Assembly (NCBI GenBank): GCA_023301725.1
Contig: JALZUD010000083.1
Location: 1-44,282 of the forward strand
DNA from: Granulosicoccus sp.
GTDB taxonomy: Bacteria; Pseudomonadota; Gammaproteobacteria; Granulosicoccales; Granulosicoccaceae
DNA length: 44,282 nucleotides
Direction: 5' to 3'
The position numbers and the translations under genes were made by a program. Shown here one piece after another: positions 9,248 to 17,799 of this stretch; the stretch's first letter is position 1; every line of letters starts with the position of its first letter. The notes under the pieces are model-generated. The model saw only the letters and a program-made list of their open reading frames with translations. It searched no databases and was not told where the DNA came from.

Positions 9248-9773
9248 TTTAATCGCTCCAAGCGCAAAATTCAGTTTTCCAAAGGCATAATCAGCCCGAA
9301 TCGTTCAAAAAACCCAGTAGCCCATTCATAAACCTGACCAGGCCCACACGTATCGCCATTAGTTTACTCAGCGGTACCACCTCGTTGAACACAACGTGTA
9401 TGAAGTGCTTAGGATAACATTGGAAGCAGATGCCTAATCACTTCCATACGGCCATAAACCTTAAGGCATACTGTTGCACTACCATCCTCTTCTTTCTAAA
9501 GCACCATTGACCAACAGTGGTTCAGCGGGTCGCAACCCTCTCCCGTAACGGCTGCGCATCTGTTCCACAAGCTCGAATTGTAGATCCGAACACTAATCCT
9601 CTGGCTTCGGTCGCAGAGTCAGCCATGACCAGCCTCGAGCGAGTTTCGGGACCCTTTTCTCAGATCTATGTGAAGTGGATCTCGCAAAAAAACGTAATTT
9701 TTATTGCTTTTCGAATCATCTGGAAGCTATCGGGCCGATACTTGTGTGTCAACAATCCTAAAGGATAAAACAC
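9248..9773. other. Intergenic stretch
   Basis: About 525 bases. An open plus-strand frame (9517-9768, 83 codons) shows no domain, no good ribosome-binding site and no codon pattern that persuades. The end of the stretch supplies AAAGGAT before the ATG at 9774. No RNA gene was recognised. Confidence 0.4.
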
Positions 9774-10088
9774 ATGTGTAGCACTCCCAAGTCGTCATCG
9801 TTAACAAAGCTTAAAAACGTGCCGACTTCAAAACTGACCAAAAGTGAGTTGAACAGCTTCATCTCTGTGGCAAATGCAGTAGCGGAACGTCAAGAGGAAA
9901 AGGAACTACTTGAGCGGCAATGTTTGGCACAAGAGTCGTTATCTGTTGCCGCAGCTTTTGCGCTCACTCAGAGCACGGCCGCTGTCAAATGTGAGGTAGT
10001 ACCGCAGAAAAAAAGTCTATCCAGTCGGCTATTGCATTCTGTTCGGAGCGCTTTGACAGATTCGCACTCGATGAGCGTGACAGGGTAA
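9774..10088 (+). CDS. Small hypothetical protein
   Basis: A 104-residue open frame with a plausible ribosome-binding site (AAAGGAT about 8 bases before ATG). The middle (roughly residues 20-55) is rich in Glu, Lys, Gln and Ala and is probably helical: LNSFISVANAVAERQEEKEL. The C-terminus is Ser-rich and basic. There is no signal peptide, no membrane segment and no recognised domain. It stands between a minus-strand gene and the receiver gene at 10373, about 280 bases from the latter. It could be a genuine lineage-specific protein or a chance frame. Confidence 0.4.
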   Translation: MCSTPKSSSLTKLKNVPTSKLTKSELNSFISVANAVAERQEEKELLERQCLAQESLSVAAAFALTQSTAAVKCEVVPQKKSLSSRLLHSVRSALTDSHSMSVTG

Positions 10089-10372
10089 TTGCTTTGCCAA
10101 GCACGCTGTGGCAACAGGTAGATGGTCGCTATTTTGGGCGAGTCACATGAATGTGCTGAAACGCTTCACAACAAAACATTGAGATTGGCGCACCAGTACC
10201 GGTGTGCCAACCGAAAAATGCAAGATAATTACGCTGACAACACCCTGAATCTGCCAACTGAGATACCAGTGCCCCAGTATTGATGATTGGCAGACAGATG
10301 CTTAGTACTCTATGGCAGTGAAAATGACATATGTTTACACAATTAGTTAGGCACTCTGAAATATAATTGGGC

Positions 10373-10765
10373 ATGTCACACGATCATGTCACCCAAGCTA
10401 TTGTATTAGACGACGATTCTGTTTGTCGCTTTGCCATGAAACGTGTTTTAGCAAAATGTGGATGCGAAGTTAACGAATTTGATTCGGTCGCAGAAGTTAT
10501 TTCTTTTATTGAAACACACGAAGTAGATGTCATTTTTAGCGATATTCGTCTTCCTGACGAATTAGGTGGCGAGGAGCTACTGAATATAGTCAATGAACGT
10601 GAATTGAGTGTGCATCTGATCATGATGTCCGCTTGCGTGGACAGCCAGATGTACTCGCAACTAATGGCAAAAGGTGCACTGGCTTGTATAGAAAAACCTC
10701 TAATGAGAGAGACTTGTGAGGCACTACTAGCTGATGTTCGCGAATCGTTGAAAAATTCAACCTAA
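10373..10765 (+). CDS. Stand-alone response-regulator receiver protein
   Basis: A 130-residue CheY-like receiver with no output domain. The acidic pocket is at D13-D15 (AIVLDDDS), the phosphoacceptor is Asp57 (VIFSDIRLPDE), and the switch Ser (LIMMSA) and Lys (IEKPL) are present, so all catalytic residues are intact. It ends tail to tail with the histidine kinase at 10824-12404, 58 bases apart, and that kinase is its most likely partner. With no DNA-binding or enzymatic domain, it should act by protein contact. ATG 10373 was chosen over a TTG two codons upstream. No clear ribosome-binding site is seen. TATAAT lies 11 bases before the ATG, which could mean a very short leader. Confidence 0.85.
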   Translation: MSHDHVTQAIVLDDDSVCRFAMKRVLAKCGCEVNEFDSVAEVISFIETHEVDVIFSDIRLPDELGGEELLNIVNERELSVHLIMMSACVDSQMYSQLMAKGALACIEKPLMRETCEALLADVRESLKNST

Positions 10766-10823
10766 TAATTAAATGTCCTAGCCCTATCACTGTCTAAATT
10801 GTGTGGATGCAATTTAACGGTTT

Positions 10824-12404
10824 TTAAATCACAAGGGTAAATACGGTACCAACATCTAGTTGACTATCGACAGAAATCTCCCAGTTGTGCTTATCACAAA
10901 CGGTCGCACAGATCGATAATCCAATACCATTGCCTTCATATTCTTTTGCAGTTTTCAATCGGCTGAAAGGTTCGAATACTTTTTTTGCCAACGTCTGATC
11001 GAAGCCTATTCCATTGTCACCAAATGTGATGACCAGGCTGCTGCCATTGGTAGCGCACGAGATCTGTATCAAAGGGTCGCGGTTTTCACTTCGATACTTA
11101 AGGCTATTGCTGATAAGGTTGGTAAATAACTGCCTCACGAGGTTTTTTTCGCCTCTAATTTTTGGAAATTTTCCTACAACGATCTTCGCATTAGATTCCA
11201 CAATTCTCAATTGAAATTCAGAACACACATCTTTCAGCAACTCATTCAGATCGATATCATCAAGCACAAGATTGCCCTTTGCAGCGCTTGATAATTGCAG
11301 TAGATCCTTAATAAGAGTTTTCATTCGCTTTGCAGACTTCACTATCACATCCAAGTGATAACGATCTTCGTCATTCATCGCGCTGTACATATCTTCATGC
11401 AAAAAACCGCTAAATTGTTGAATATTATTTAGTGGCTGTTGTAAATCGTGTGACGCAATAGATGCGAACTGGTTAAGACTATGATTGGCATGCTCTAGCT
11501 GCTTGTTTTGTTCTTCGATTTTTATCATCGCCTGATTCCGCTCTGACACATCAGCCAGAACTATCATTCTCATGCCTTGCATTGAGCCTATATTCTTTAC
11601 ACTGCTGCTTAGTTCAACGTCGAATGATCCGCTATCTGCTCGTAGTAGAGTTAAATTCACTCGGTCAACATCACCTTTTTGTAAAACTTCATCAACAACT
11701 GCACCATGATCTTCGATGAAATATTGACGACAATTTTTACCAGGTATAGTTAATGGCTCAACGCCAATAGTGTTGGACAGGCGATCACTGGTTGAGAGTA
11801 TGAGTCCGTGTCGATCGCATAACATCATCATGGCTGGCAGTGATCGAAAAAGAGACTGATAATGATCGGTCTGTACCTTAACGAATTCAAGTTGCTCTTC
11901 GTTGCCGATAATCACGCCAATCCAGTCAGCTACAAGACGTGCAAATTTCAGTTCATGGCTGGTAAAGTGATGCTGTAACGGGTCACTGGAGATAAAACTA
12001 ATAACACCTAATGGCCCGTTGATTGTCGATACCTGTGCGCCTATAAACGAGCAAAAATTTGTACAGATATGACGCGCATCACTAGAGAGCCGATAGTCTA
12101 CGAAGTTGTTGCTCGTAATTACTTGATCTGTCTCAAGAACTTCCCGATACACAAGCCCATGAAGAGGTACTCGGTCTCTGGATTCTATTGTTCTAGCCAG
12201 CTCACCCGATACACAGTTTATTTCAAGTGAATGGCCAAATACAGATCCCACGATGCCACTTTGCATGGAAAGGTATTCTTGACCAATATCAAGCATTTTT
12301 AGTTTCTTCTCACCATCAGTGAAACCCGTGTTTGTAAACACGCAAAGCAATGCATCGAATGCAAGCCTAAATTGTATCTCCTGCTGATCTTCGAGGCTGT
12401 TCAA
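10824..12404 (-). CDS. GAF-PAS sensor histidine kinase
   Basis: A 526-residue cytosolic kinase without membrane segments. Residues ~10-175 form a GAF-like domain, with a Cys/His-containing stretch ARHICTNFCSFIGAQ. Residues ~180-290 form a PAS domain. A short coiled coil (IKIEEQNKQLEHANHSLNQF) leads to HisKA with phosphoacceptor His319 in ASIASHDLQQPL, the phytochrome-type H-box. The HATPase domain has FTNLISNSLKYR (N box), FGDNGIGFD (G1), VFEPFSRL (F box) and GNGIGLSI (G2). It is last in the operon with the small GTPase, 61 bases after the PAS-like gene. The start is TTG 12404; no ATG is available in frame upstream before a stop. The likely target is the receiver protein at 10373. Confidence 0.88.
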   Translation of the reverse strand: MNSLEDQQEIQFRLAFDALLCVFTNTGFTDGEKKLKMLDIGQEYLSMQSGIVGSVFGHSLEINCVSGELARTIESRDRVPLHGLVYREVLETDQVITSNNFVDYRLSSDARHICTNFCSFIGAQVSTINGPLGVISFISSDPLQHHFTSHELKFARLVADWIGVIIGNEEQLEFVKVQTDHYQSLFRSLPAMMMLCDRHGLILSTSDRLSNTIGVEPLTIPGKNCRQYFIEDHGAVVDEVLQKGDVDRVNLTLLRADSGSFDVELSSSVKNIGSMQGMRMIVLADVSERNQAMIKIEEQNKQLEHANHSLNQFASIASHDLQQPLNNIQQFSGFLHEDMYSAMNDEDRYHLDVIVKSAKRMKTLIKDLLQLSSAAKGNLVLDDIDLNELLKDVCSEFQLRIVESNAKIVVGKFPKIRGEKNLVRQLFTNLISNSLKYRSENRDPLIQISCATNGSSLVITFGDNGIGFDQTLAKKVFEPFSRLKTAKEYEGNGIGLSICATVCDKHNWEISVDSQLDVGTVFTLVI

Positions 12405-12465
12405 TTGATTCTCGATGCGTGTTGAGTATCTGCGCTAAGTGCTTGCGCTGTAATGTACGACATCT

Positions 12466-12864
12466 TCAGCTACCGCTTCGACATTTGTCTTTCTTGAAAT
12501 CTTCGGCGAGTCGAATCTGCTGTTCCTGCTGCATTTTTTTTGCACTGTTGGTTTTGTCTATAAACACAACCCATTCACCCATAGTGTCTTGAAAAAGATG
12601 AATATCAAAATAGTGATCTTTATCGACATGAACACAGTAAATAATTGTTGGCTCAGCGAGATGTTTAACCAGCAAACCTTCAAGCGCCGGAATCAATTGA
12701 ACTGCATTGATGGAGCAATCAATAGTAGTGATATTAGTCGCACCCACAGACCCGCAGTTCGCCACTATTTCCTGCTTATCGTTCAGACGCAGATAGCCAT
12801 CCACACATTGAATATCATCAAGCGTTTTTAGATAATCTTGTATTGATTTGGGAATGTTCTTCAT
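12466..12864 (-). CDS. Small PAS-like protein
   Basis: A 132-residue protein that looks like a single PAS fold. It has an N-terminal cap (SIQDYLKTLDDIQCVDGYLRL), a core (LIPALEGLLVKHL, IYCVHVDKDHYFDIHLFQD) and a final strand EWVVFIDKTNSAKK. A charged helix with a QQEQQIRLAEDF end follows, a common PAS-to-output connector. No output domain follows, so it may lend its sensor to a partner such as the downstream kinase or the GTPase. Its ATG overlaps the stop of the GTPase gene by four bases (ATGA), which implies translational coupling. The ligand is unknown. Confidence 0.7.
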   Translation of the reverse strand: MKNIPKSIQDYLKTLDDIQCVDGYLRLNDKQEIVANCGSVGATNITTIDCSINAVQLIPALEGLLVKHLAEPTIIYCVHVDKDHYFDIHLFQDTMGEWVVFIDKTNSAKKMQQEQQIRLAEDFKKDKCRSGS

Positions 12865-13364
12865 TGAGCTGGTGGCACTAAAGAACTACCGATAGTTTGA
12901 AAAACTTCATTAACACCTGTATCGTTTTTTGCACTGGTTTCAATAGTGGCCAAAGCTGCTTCATTAAGCTCTTCAAAAATATCTTGATTTATTTTCCAAT
13001 CCGACTTTAGGTCCGATTTGTTCAGCACCATGACAAACGGCGTCGGACCAAGAGTTTCCAGTACCAGACTATAAAGAAGCTTAGCACTATCAAAAGTTGC
13101 TGGGCGTGATGGATCAATCACCAGAATGTAGGCTGCCATGCCGCGAAGGTAAGATGGTAGGACTGATTTATAGTTATCTTCGCCGTACACATCCCACAGT
13201 ATTAACGCAAGGTCAGTACCATTCACTGAAATGGCTTTTTTGTCGATTTTCACACCGATTGTGGTTACGTAGTTTTCAGAAAACATACTTTCAACGTAAC
13301 GACGTACCAAGCTGGTTTTGCCAACAGCAAATGAACCGAGCATGCATATCTTTTTTTGAAGCAT
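12861..13364 (-). CDS. Ras/Rab-like small GTPase
   Basis: A 167-residue single-domain G protein with all guanine-nucleotide motifs in Ras-like order. G1 is G10-SFAVGKTS, G2 is T35 in TTIG, G3 is WDVYGED (58-63), G4 is NKSD (115-118) and G5 is TSAK (143-146). The TTIG-V-K stretch and WDxxGxD are closer to Rab/Ras than to bacterial Era or Der types. The residue at the catalytic Gln61 position of Ras is Glu62. There is no C-terminal Cys motif for lipidation, so membrane recruitment must come from a partner. It overlaps the PAS-like gene by 4 bases and follows the membrane protein gene by 8 bases. Prokaryotic Ras-like GTPases include MglA and the little-studied Rup groups. Which group this belongs to was not tested. 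Confidence 0.9.
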   Translation of the reverse strand: MLQKKICMLGSFAVGKTSLVRRYVESMFSENYVTTIGVKIDKKAISVNGTDLALILWDVYGEDNYKSVLPSYLRGMAAYILVIDPSRPATFDSAKLLYSLVLETLGPTPFVMVLNKSDLKSDWKINQDIFEELNEAALATIETSAKNDTGVNEVFQTIGSSLVPPAQ

Positions 13365-13372
13365 CTCGATGA

Positions 13373-14674
13373 TTACCGCGTTGCCGGGCCAAAAGTCACA
13401 TGTGTAATTTCTGAATATTGACTATTTAATCGCTTAAATTGTTCTATCCAATCGTTCGTTTCTATTCCCGTAATACGCAGCGCACCACCATCTATGTCCA
13501 CGCTCGCTCCACTGGGTAGTAGCCAGTCTGATTGAAAAACCTGAAAATCCAAATCGGGGTGCATGGACTTGTAGGGTTCTAGATCAAAAAACACCCTATC
13601 TTTATCTAGTCCACTGTCTGTTAATAGAGCATCCACATCTACTGCGAGTGGATCTCTGAGTCCACGAACCATATAACGTCCATCGTGGCGCTCAGAATCT
13701 GTAATAACAATACCTGGCTGCGCATCAAGCTGTTTAACAAAACGACCCCATTTGCGTTTGTCATATTGATTGTGGAGATTCCAAGCCAAGAGACAAAAAA
13801 GGGCAAGACCAGCAATCGCTAATCTGTTGTGCATGTTTTTTGGAATGCTTTTGACCCTGTTGCGTAAACGACTATCATGATTTTCCATGAATAGCGTGAA
13901 ATCTGCTTTCAAAGGATCAAATGGACTAGCATCGCCCTTATAAGCAGCTAATTGATCTCCATACCGTTGATGGATATCTTCAAGCAATAATTGTAGAGCC
14001 GTGCGGCAACGCTCTGGTGCGACTCCACGAATAACCGCAGCTACCACGGCCTCTGGCCCCCATTCGATCCAGACTGAGAGCTCCCCCAATTGCAACGTAT
14101 TCAGCCCATCAAATTCTTGAGTAGAAAACGCATCTTGAACGAAAGATTGAATCGCGTTCAACATTCCACTCACCATATCTGCGTCCCGAGCTTCGCCAGA
14201 TACTGATTTCTCATGGCAAAGAGGCAAACCCGATTCTTTTTCAATCAGAAAAATCTGCTCAAATTTATAAGTGCGTTTTGCTTTATTTGAATCAGGTGTA
14301 AGCATACTAGCAATCATTTTTCTAATCGCTGGTCCGAGTATAGGGAACAAAGCTTCAGCCATTATCTCTGGATTTTCGCGAGATGAATGTTGAAACTGCT
14401 CAACGATTATCGGCTTAAGATTGTTGCCGTAGACGTCATCGCGCTTATGAGTTATCTGGGTGGCTGAGTTCAAAATCTCGCTGATATCGTTAGCTCTGAT
14501 TTTTTTGTCAGAGATTCGAAGCTGAAGAGCATCAAGTTGCTCTTGTAGTCGAATAATCTCTTTGCGCTCTTCCTTGACTAGAATTGAGCGCAGTTTTTCA
14601 AAATCCCCGCTTACGACACCATCACTCTCGGGTTGCCTTGGCATGCTGTTATTCATCGGATGTGAACTGTCCAT
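13373..14674 (-). CDS. Membrane protein with coiled coil, predicted longin/Roadblock-like domain and BON-like C-terminus
   Basis: A 433-residue protein. Residues ~20-60 form a charged coiled coil (LVKEERKEIIRLQEQLDALQ). Residues ~135-245 read as beta (FEQIFLIEK), beta (GLPLCHEKSV), helix (ADMVSGMLNAIQSFVQDAF), three strands (LNTLQLGE, LSVWIEW, AVVAAVIRG) and helix (ERCRTALQLLLEDIHQRYG). That order fits Roadblock/LC7 or longin folds, which are known GTPase partners. A membrane helix lies at ~283-300 (LAIAGLALFCLLAWNL). The C-terminus (~310-433) has BON-like elements (VRGLRDPLAVDVDALL, GALRITGIETNDWI). An OmpA peptidoglycan-binding domain, often present after such a region, is absent. The gene is directly upstream of the GTPase gene, 8 bases away. 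The fold assignment is inferred from secondary-structure reading only. Confidence 0.7.
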   Translation of the reverse strand: MDSSHPMNNSMPRQPESDGVVSGDFEKLRSILVKEERKEIIRLQEQLDALQLRISDKKIRANDISEILNSATQITHKRDDVYGNNLKPIIVEQFQHSSRENPEIMAEALFPILGPAIRKMIASMLTPDSNKAKRTYKFEQIFLIEKESGLPLCHEKSVSGEARDADMVSGMLNAIQSFVQDAFSTQEFDGLNTLQLGELSVWIEWGPEAVVAAVIRGVAPERCRTALQLLLEDIHQRYGDQLAAYKGDASPFDPLKADFTLFMENHDSRLRNRVKSIPKNMHNRLAIAGLALFCLLAWNLHNQYDKRKWGRFVKQLDAQPGIVITDSERHDGRYMVRGLRDPLAVDVDALLTDSGLDKDRVFFDLEPYKSMHPDLDFQVFQSDWLLPSGASVDIDGGALRITGIETNDWIEQFKRLNSQYSEITHVTFGPATR

Positions 14675-14704
14675 TCCTACTTATTCTGTATGAAGCACTA
14701 GCGC

Positions 14705-15310
14705 TTACTTCGACGTATTTTTTGCTGGATCAGTTAGCTTACTAGACACATCAATTAACAATTGGGCCAAGTTTTGTGTATCCAGTTTGGAGCTACTCAG
14801 ACTATCAATTGAGCCCGTGATTTCAGCCTGCAAAACACGCTTTGTATCTTCTATTTCATTAATGAGCGCGGATTCATGCTGAGCCAATTTAGTGTCAAGG
14901 CGTTTTGATTCTTCGCCAGTGGACTTTGACAGGGCCAAAACATCCACTTGGAGTTCAGTCTTCACCGAACTAATCGCCTTATTCACACTTGCCAGTTCAG
15001 ACTGATAGGTTTGGTTCAGATCGACGACTTGTTGGTTGACTTGCTGCCTGTGTTTTTCAATGGAATCGGTCAACTGATCTAATCTGTTATTGAGTTCCCT
15101 ACTCAAGCAAAGCAATTGATCGCTAAATTGTTCCCGTAGTAGCACTATTTGCTCATGTGTGGACCGCTGCTGCTGTCCAAACAGAATTTCCTGTAGCTGG
15201 CCAAGCTCGCCACTGGAAAAAACAGGCTGAGACACTGACGGCATAGAATTGGGTGGCCCTCCGGTGCCCACAATTTCTATGCCAGCATTTTTCTTCGCTT
15301 CTATTCCCAT
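14705..15310 (-). CDS. Coiled-coil protein, first gene of the GTPase operon
   Basis: A 201-residue protein with a short Gly/Pro/Ser-rich head and then an almost continuous coiled coil (about residues 35-175; for example LREQFSDQLLCLSRELNNRL, TDSIEKHRQQVNQQ, ESKRLDTKLAQHESAL). It ends in a short helix, DTQNLAQLLIDVSSKL. There is no signal peptide or membrane helix. It is likely an elongated scaffold or adaptor for the membrane protein encoded 30 bases downstream. ATG 15310 was chosen because GAGGA lies 4 bases upstream. The frame is open five codons further to a TTG that overlaps this site. Confidence 0.75.
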   Translation of the reverse strand: MGIEAKKNAGIEIVGTGGPPNSMPSVSQPVFSSGELGQLQEILFGQQQRSTHEQIVLLREQFSDQLLCLSRELNNRLDQLTDSIEKHRQQVNQQVVDLNQTYQSELASVNKAISSVKTELQVDVLALSKSTGEESKRLDTKLAQHESALINEIEDTKRVLQAEITGSIDSLSSSKLDTQNLAQLLIDVSSKLTDPAKNTSK

Positions 15311-15842
15311 AATTTCCTCAAGCAAAATGTCAGACTAATATTTTCACAAACCAGCGTTGAATTGTGCAGCGAACAGCCCATCAAAATAACCGTTAAATGC
15401 AATTCCCATACCTAATAACCTTGCTGTCGCACAGCACGGCGACAAGTTGATGAGATTAATTCAGGTTGATCAGAAAACTCCGTAATTGTATTATTTATTA
15501 GAGCTTACATGTATTGAATCTACCAATAGATCCTTTGTTTAATTCATCTTTGAGTGCACCCATAGAAAACAGCTGGAATACAGAATCGGCACAAGCATAG
15601 AGTATAGGAAGCGCTAGCCACTTAACGCTATAGAGATGCCACACAGGCCCTGACACTTACCCATCGTCAAGTTCAGTTCTTTCAATCCGTAAGTAGACTA
15701 CTGACTCTGGCAGCATAAAATTAGGAAAATTCATCGCTTTTTTTACGAAAGATGAAATGACTGGTAATTCCATGGGAGTAAGCTTAGCTTCGTGAACGAC
15801 CCTTCACGTATCACCCTTTAAAGTGCAATTAACGGAACACCT
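15311..15842. other. Divergent intergenic region upstream of the GTPase operon
   Basis: About 530 bases between two divergent transcripts, so it should hold both promoters. Two small palindromes are visible. TGTCGC N8 GCGACA (15425-15444) lies about 115 bases upstream of the coiled-coil gene. CGTGAA N6 TTCACG (15791-15808) lies 35 bases upstream of the DUF1348 gene. Neither was matched to a known regulator, and no convincing -35/-10 pair was found. Confidence 0.4.
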
Positions 15843-16313
15843 ATGACACAGGAACGCCCACCTCTACCACCCTTTACATCCGAAACTGCCGCTCAAAAAG
15901 TTCGAATGGCCGAAAACGGGTGGAATTCACGCGACCCCGAAAAAGTTAGCCTGGCGTACACCGAAGATAGCGTTTGGCGTAACCGTTCAGTTTTTATTAC
16001 AGGCCGGGAATCTATTAAGGCATTTTTATCAGGCAAGTGGCAAAAAGAACATGAGTACAGGCTGATAAAGGAGTTATGGGCAACACATCAAAACCGGATT
16101 GCCGTTCGATTCGCCTATGAGTGGCATAGCGATCTTGACCAGTGGTACCGCTCCTATGGAAACGAGAATTGGGAGTTTGATGATGCTGGGCTCATGCGGA
16201 CTCGATTCGCCAGTATCAATGACGTCTCAATCGAGGAAAAGGATCGACTTTTTCACTGGCCCCAAGGCACTCGTCCAGATGATCACGCAAGCTTGAGTGA
16301 CTTGGGTTTATAG
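15843..16313 (+). CDS. DUF1348 family NTF2-like protein
   Basis: A 156-residue protein of the DUF1348 family, which adopts the SnoaL/NTF2-like cone fold. Family marks are [67 protein letters not shown] and the C-terminal [14 protein letters not shown]. Length is normal. The biochemical function of the family is not established; the fold often binds small hydrophobic ligands or acts as an isomerase or hydrolase. The ATG has GGAA about 8 bases upstream. It is a single-gene transcript ended by the hairpin at 16327. Confidence 0.88.
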   Translation: MTQERPPLPPFTSETAAQKVRMAENGWNSRDPEKVSLAYTEDSVWRNRSVFITGRESIKAFLSGKWQKEHEYRLIKELWATHQNRIAVRFAYEWHSDLDQWYRSYGNENWEFDDAGLMRTRFASINDVSIEEKDRLFHWPQGTRPDDHASLSDLGL

Positions 16314-16326
16314 TCTTAAAAGTGCA

Positions 16327-16352
16327 AAGGCAGTCCACAGTCGGACTGCCTT
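16327..16352. terminator. Strong hairpin between convergent genes
   Basis: AAGGCAGTCC (16327-16336) and GGACTGCCTT (16343-16352) form a perfect 10-bp stem with loop ACAGTC, just 13 bases after the DUF1348 stop. The stem can extend with GC on both sides around a bulged A. The run of T after it is short (CCTTGCTG), but position and strength fit a transcript end. Confidence 0.6.
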
Positions 16353-16539
16353 GCTGTCATCTCTGTCAGATACTTGACAGTGAGCACTCTTCTTCAAGAA
16401 GATATCCCGAAAAAATCAACGCACGGGATTACCTCTCTCCAGCTTTCAATGAAGCTGAAATTGCTGCCTCTTGCGTTGTGCTTGCTTACAACAAACACCG
16501 AAAAATCAGTGTATTTGGTGCACTAGGCATCACAATCCA

Positions 16540-17388
16540 TTACTTGGTTTTTGCTTGACCACTCGAGACTAAAAAGCCAGCCATACCTTCAATATTCTCA
16601 GACAACCAGCTATCGTACTGCTCCCAGTCTGTGTAATCGCTCATAGTGATACTCGCTTGAAGCTCACTAAGCGACTGACCAGCATTAAGACCCGCCAGTA
16701 CTTCAGCTTTTAGTTCTTCCATATAAGCGATAACATCAGCCACGTCAGATTTTTCTCCGACAGTACCGTGAGCTGGGGCAAATACGTCGAAATCAAGGGC
16801 ATCGATATTTTGAACCTGCTCAATCCAGTTATCAATATTAGCGCCGCCCATGTTTCTCCACGGCAGTCGCTTAGGAGAGGCCGCATCAGTAATAAAAGCC
16901 ACGTTACCGGGCCTTACTACTACAGCGATGAGATCTTCACCATGCCCAGGCCCCAGCCAAGTTAGCTCGAAGGTCTTATCACCTTGGGTAAATTCATGAG
17001 TCTCCTCAAACCGAAACGTAGGCACCACACCATCGATGGCAGGAGGTGCGTTGGCTTGAGTAATAACTTCTGCGCCTTCGGCCAGCACCGCACCGCCCGA
17101 AGCGTGATCACCATGACTATGGCTGTAAATAAGATGAGTGATTGGCTTATCTGTCAATTTAGCCACTTCAGACTTAATCCATTCTGCAGCATCTGCATTG
17201 ATCGGGTCGGTGACAACCGCGCCTTCACCAGTCACGACAACCATTGAATAGTGAAAATTATTTTGTAGACGATAGATATCTTTGGCCACTTCAGTGACCG
17301 AGCGAATTACATCACTTTGTGCGTGAACTGAATACGTTGGAGCAACCAGCAAGCTTGTGATGGCAATGGCGGAGAATATTTTTCTCAT
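16540..17388 (-). CDS. Secreted metallo-beta-lactamase-fold hydrolase
   Basis: A 282-residue protein with a Sec signal peptide (MRKIFSAIAITSLLVAPTYS, cleavage after VHAQ). The MBL metal motif is SHSHGDHASG (HxHxDH). Further metal ligands lie in LGPGHGEDL and FITDAAS, and the last His in PAHGTVG. The opening DIYRLQNNFHYSMVVVTGEG and TDPINADAAEW match periplasmic MBL-fold hydrolases that are not classic beta-lactamases; the substrate is unknown. The ATG at 17388 is preceded by GGAAG, 8 bases away. An ATG five codons upstream lacks a ribosome-binding site. It is convergent with the DUF1348 gene, sharing the 16327 hairpin region, and has a palindrome upstream at 17430. Confidence 0.85.
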   Translation of the reverse strand: MRKIFSAIAITSLLVAPTYSVHAQSDVIRSVTEVAKDIYRLQNNFHYSMVVVTGEGAVVTDPINADAAEWIKSEVAKLTDKPITHLIYSHSHGDHASGGAVLAEGAEVITQANAPPAIDGVVPTFRFEETHEFTQGDKTFELTWLGPGHGEDLIAVVVRPGNVAFITDAASPKRLPWRNMGGANIDNWIEQVQNIDALDFDVFAPAHGTVGEKSDVADVIAYMEELKAEVLAGLNAGQSLSELQASITMSDYTDWEQYDSWLSENIEGMAGFLVSSGQAKTK

Positions 17389-17799
17389 GAATGTGACTTC
17401 CATTTTTACGGCTTAACATCAGTAGTTGATATCTATCTGCAATAGATACAAGAGAACCCCTTCGACAATCATTGCCTCATTTTTGTTCCCTCAGTCAGCT
17501 TCTGTATCGTGGGTTTCATAGAACACATTCCTCGTTTCGCGCAAGACACCTACACCACGTTCAACGGGCCTATCTTCGACATCACGGAAAATCCCGTGAA
17601 TCAAAATTGAAGCACAAGGCGTAGCTGATGATATCTGGTGAAAAAACGCGGCCGCGATATTTGCTCAACAGTGTAAAATATGGGAACTCGTTAAGCTTGA
17701 CAAGGTCTGAAGATCGTCCTTTGTTTTGCAAGCTTTTCTCAGAAATGGTTGCCTCAACGGCGTACTGGGTAGATGTCAGTCTACCGCCGGATATTTCCA
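17389..17799. other. Divergent intergenic region
   Basis: About 410 bases between the MBL-fold gene (minus) and the metallophosphoesterase gene (plus), holding both presumed promoters. Apart from the palindrome at 17430-17448, nothing distinct was seen. Short frames on both strands here lack any protein signature. Confidence 0.4.
17430..17448. promoter_or_regulatory. Candidate operator upstream of the MBL-fold gene
   Basis: TATCTAT (17430-17436) and ATAGATA (17442-17448) are perfect inverted arms around CTGCA. The site is 42 bases upstream of the ATG at 17388, where a regulator could overlap the promoter. No known regulator was matched. Confidence 0.35.

Noticed and set aside
9517..9768. 83-codon plus-strand frame upstream of the small protein
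   Set aside because: Starts from GTG without ribosome-binding site, mixed composition and no recognisable domain.
10129..10374. 81-codon minus-strand frame overlapping the receiver promoter
   Set aside because: It covers the region expected to hold the receiver promoter and has no protein signature.
10796..10815. AAATTG N8 CAATTT as a terminator between the receiver and kinase genes
   Set aside because: The stem is short and AT-rich; the T-run after it is separated by several bases, so support is weak.
16322..16558. 78-codon plus-strand frame after the DUF1348 gene
   Set aside because: It runs through the strong hairpin at 16327-16352 and into the MBL gene end; not credible as a gene.
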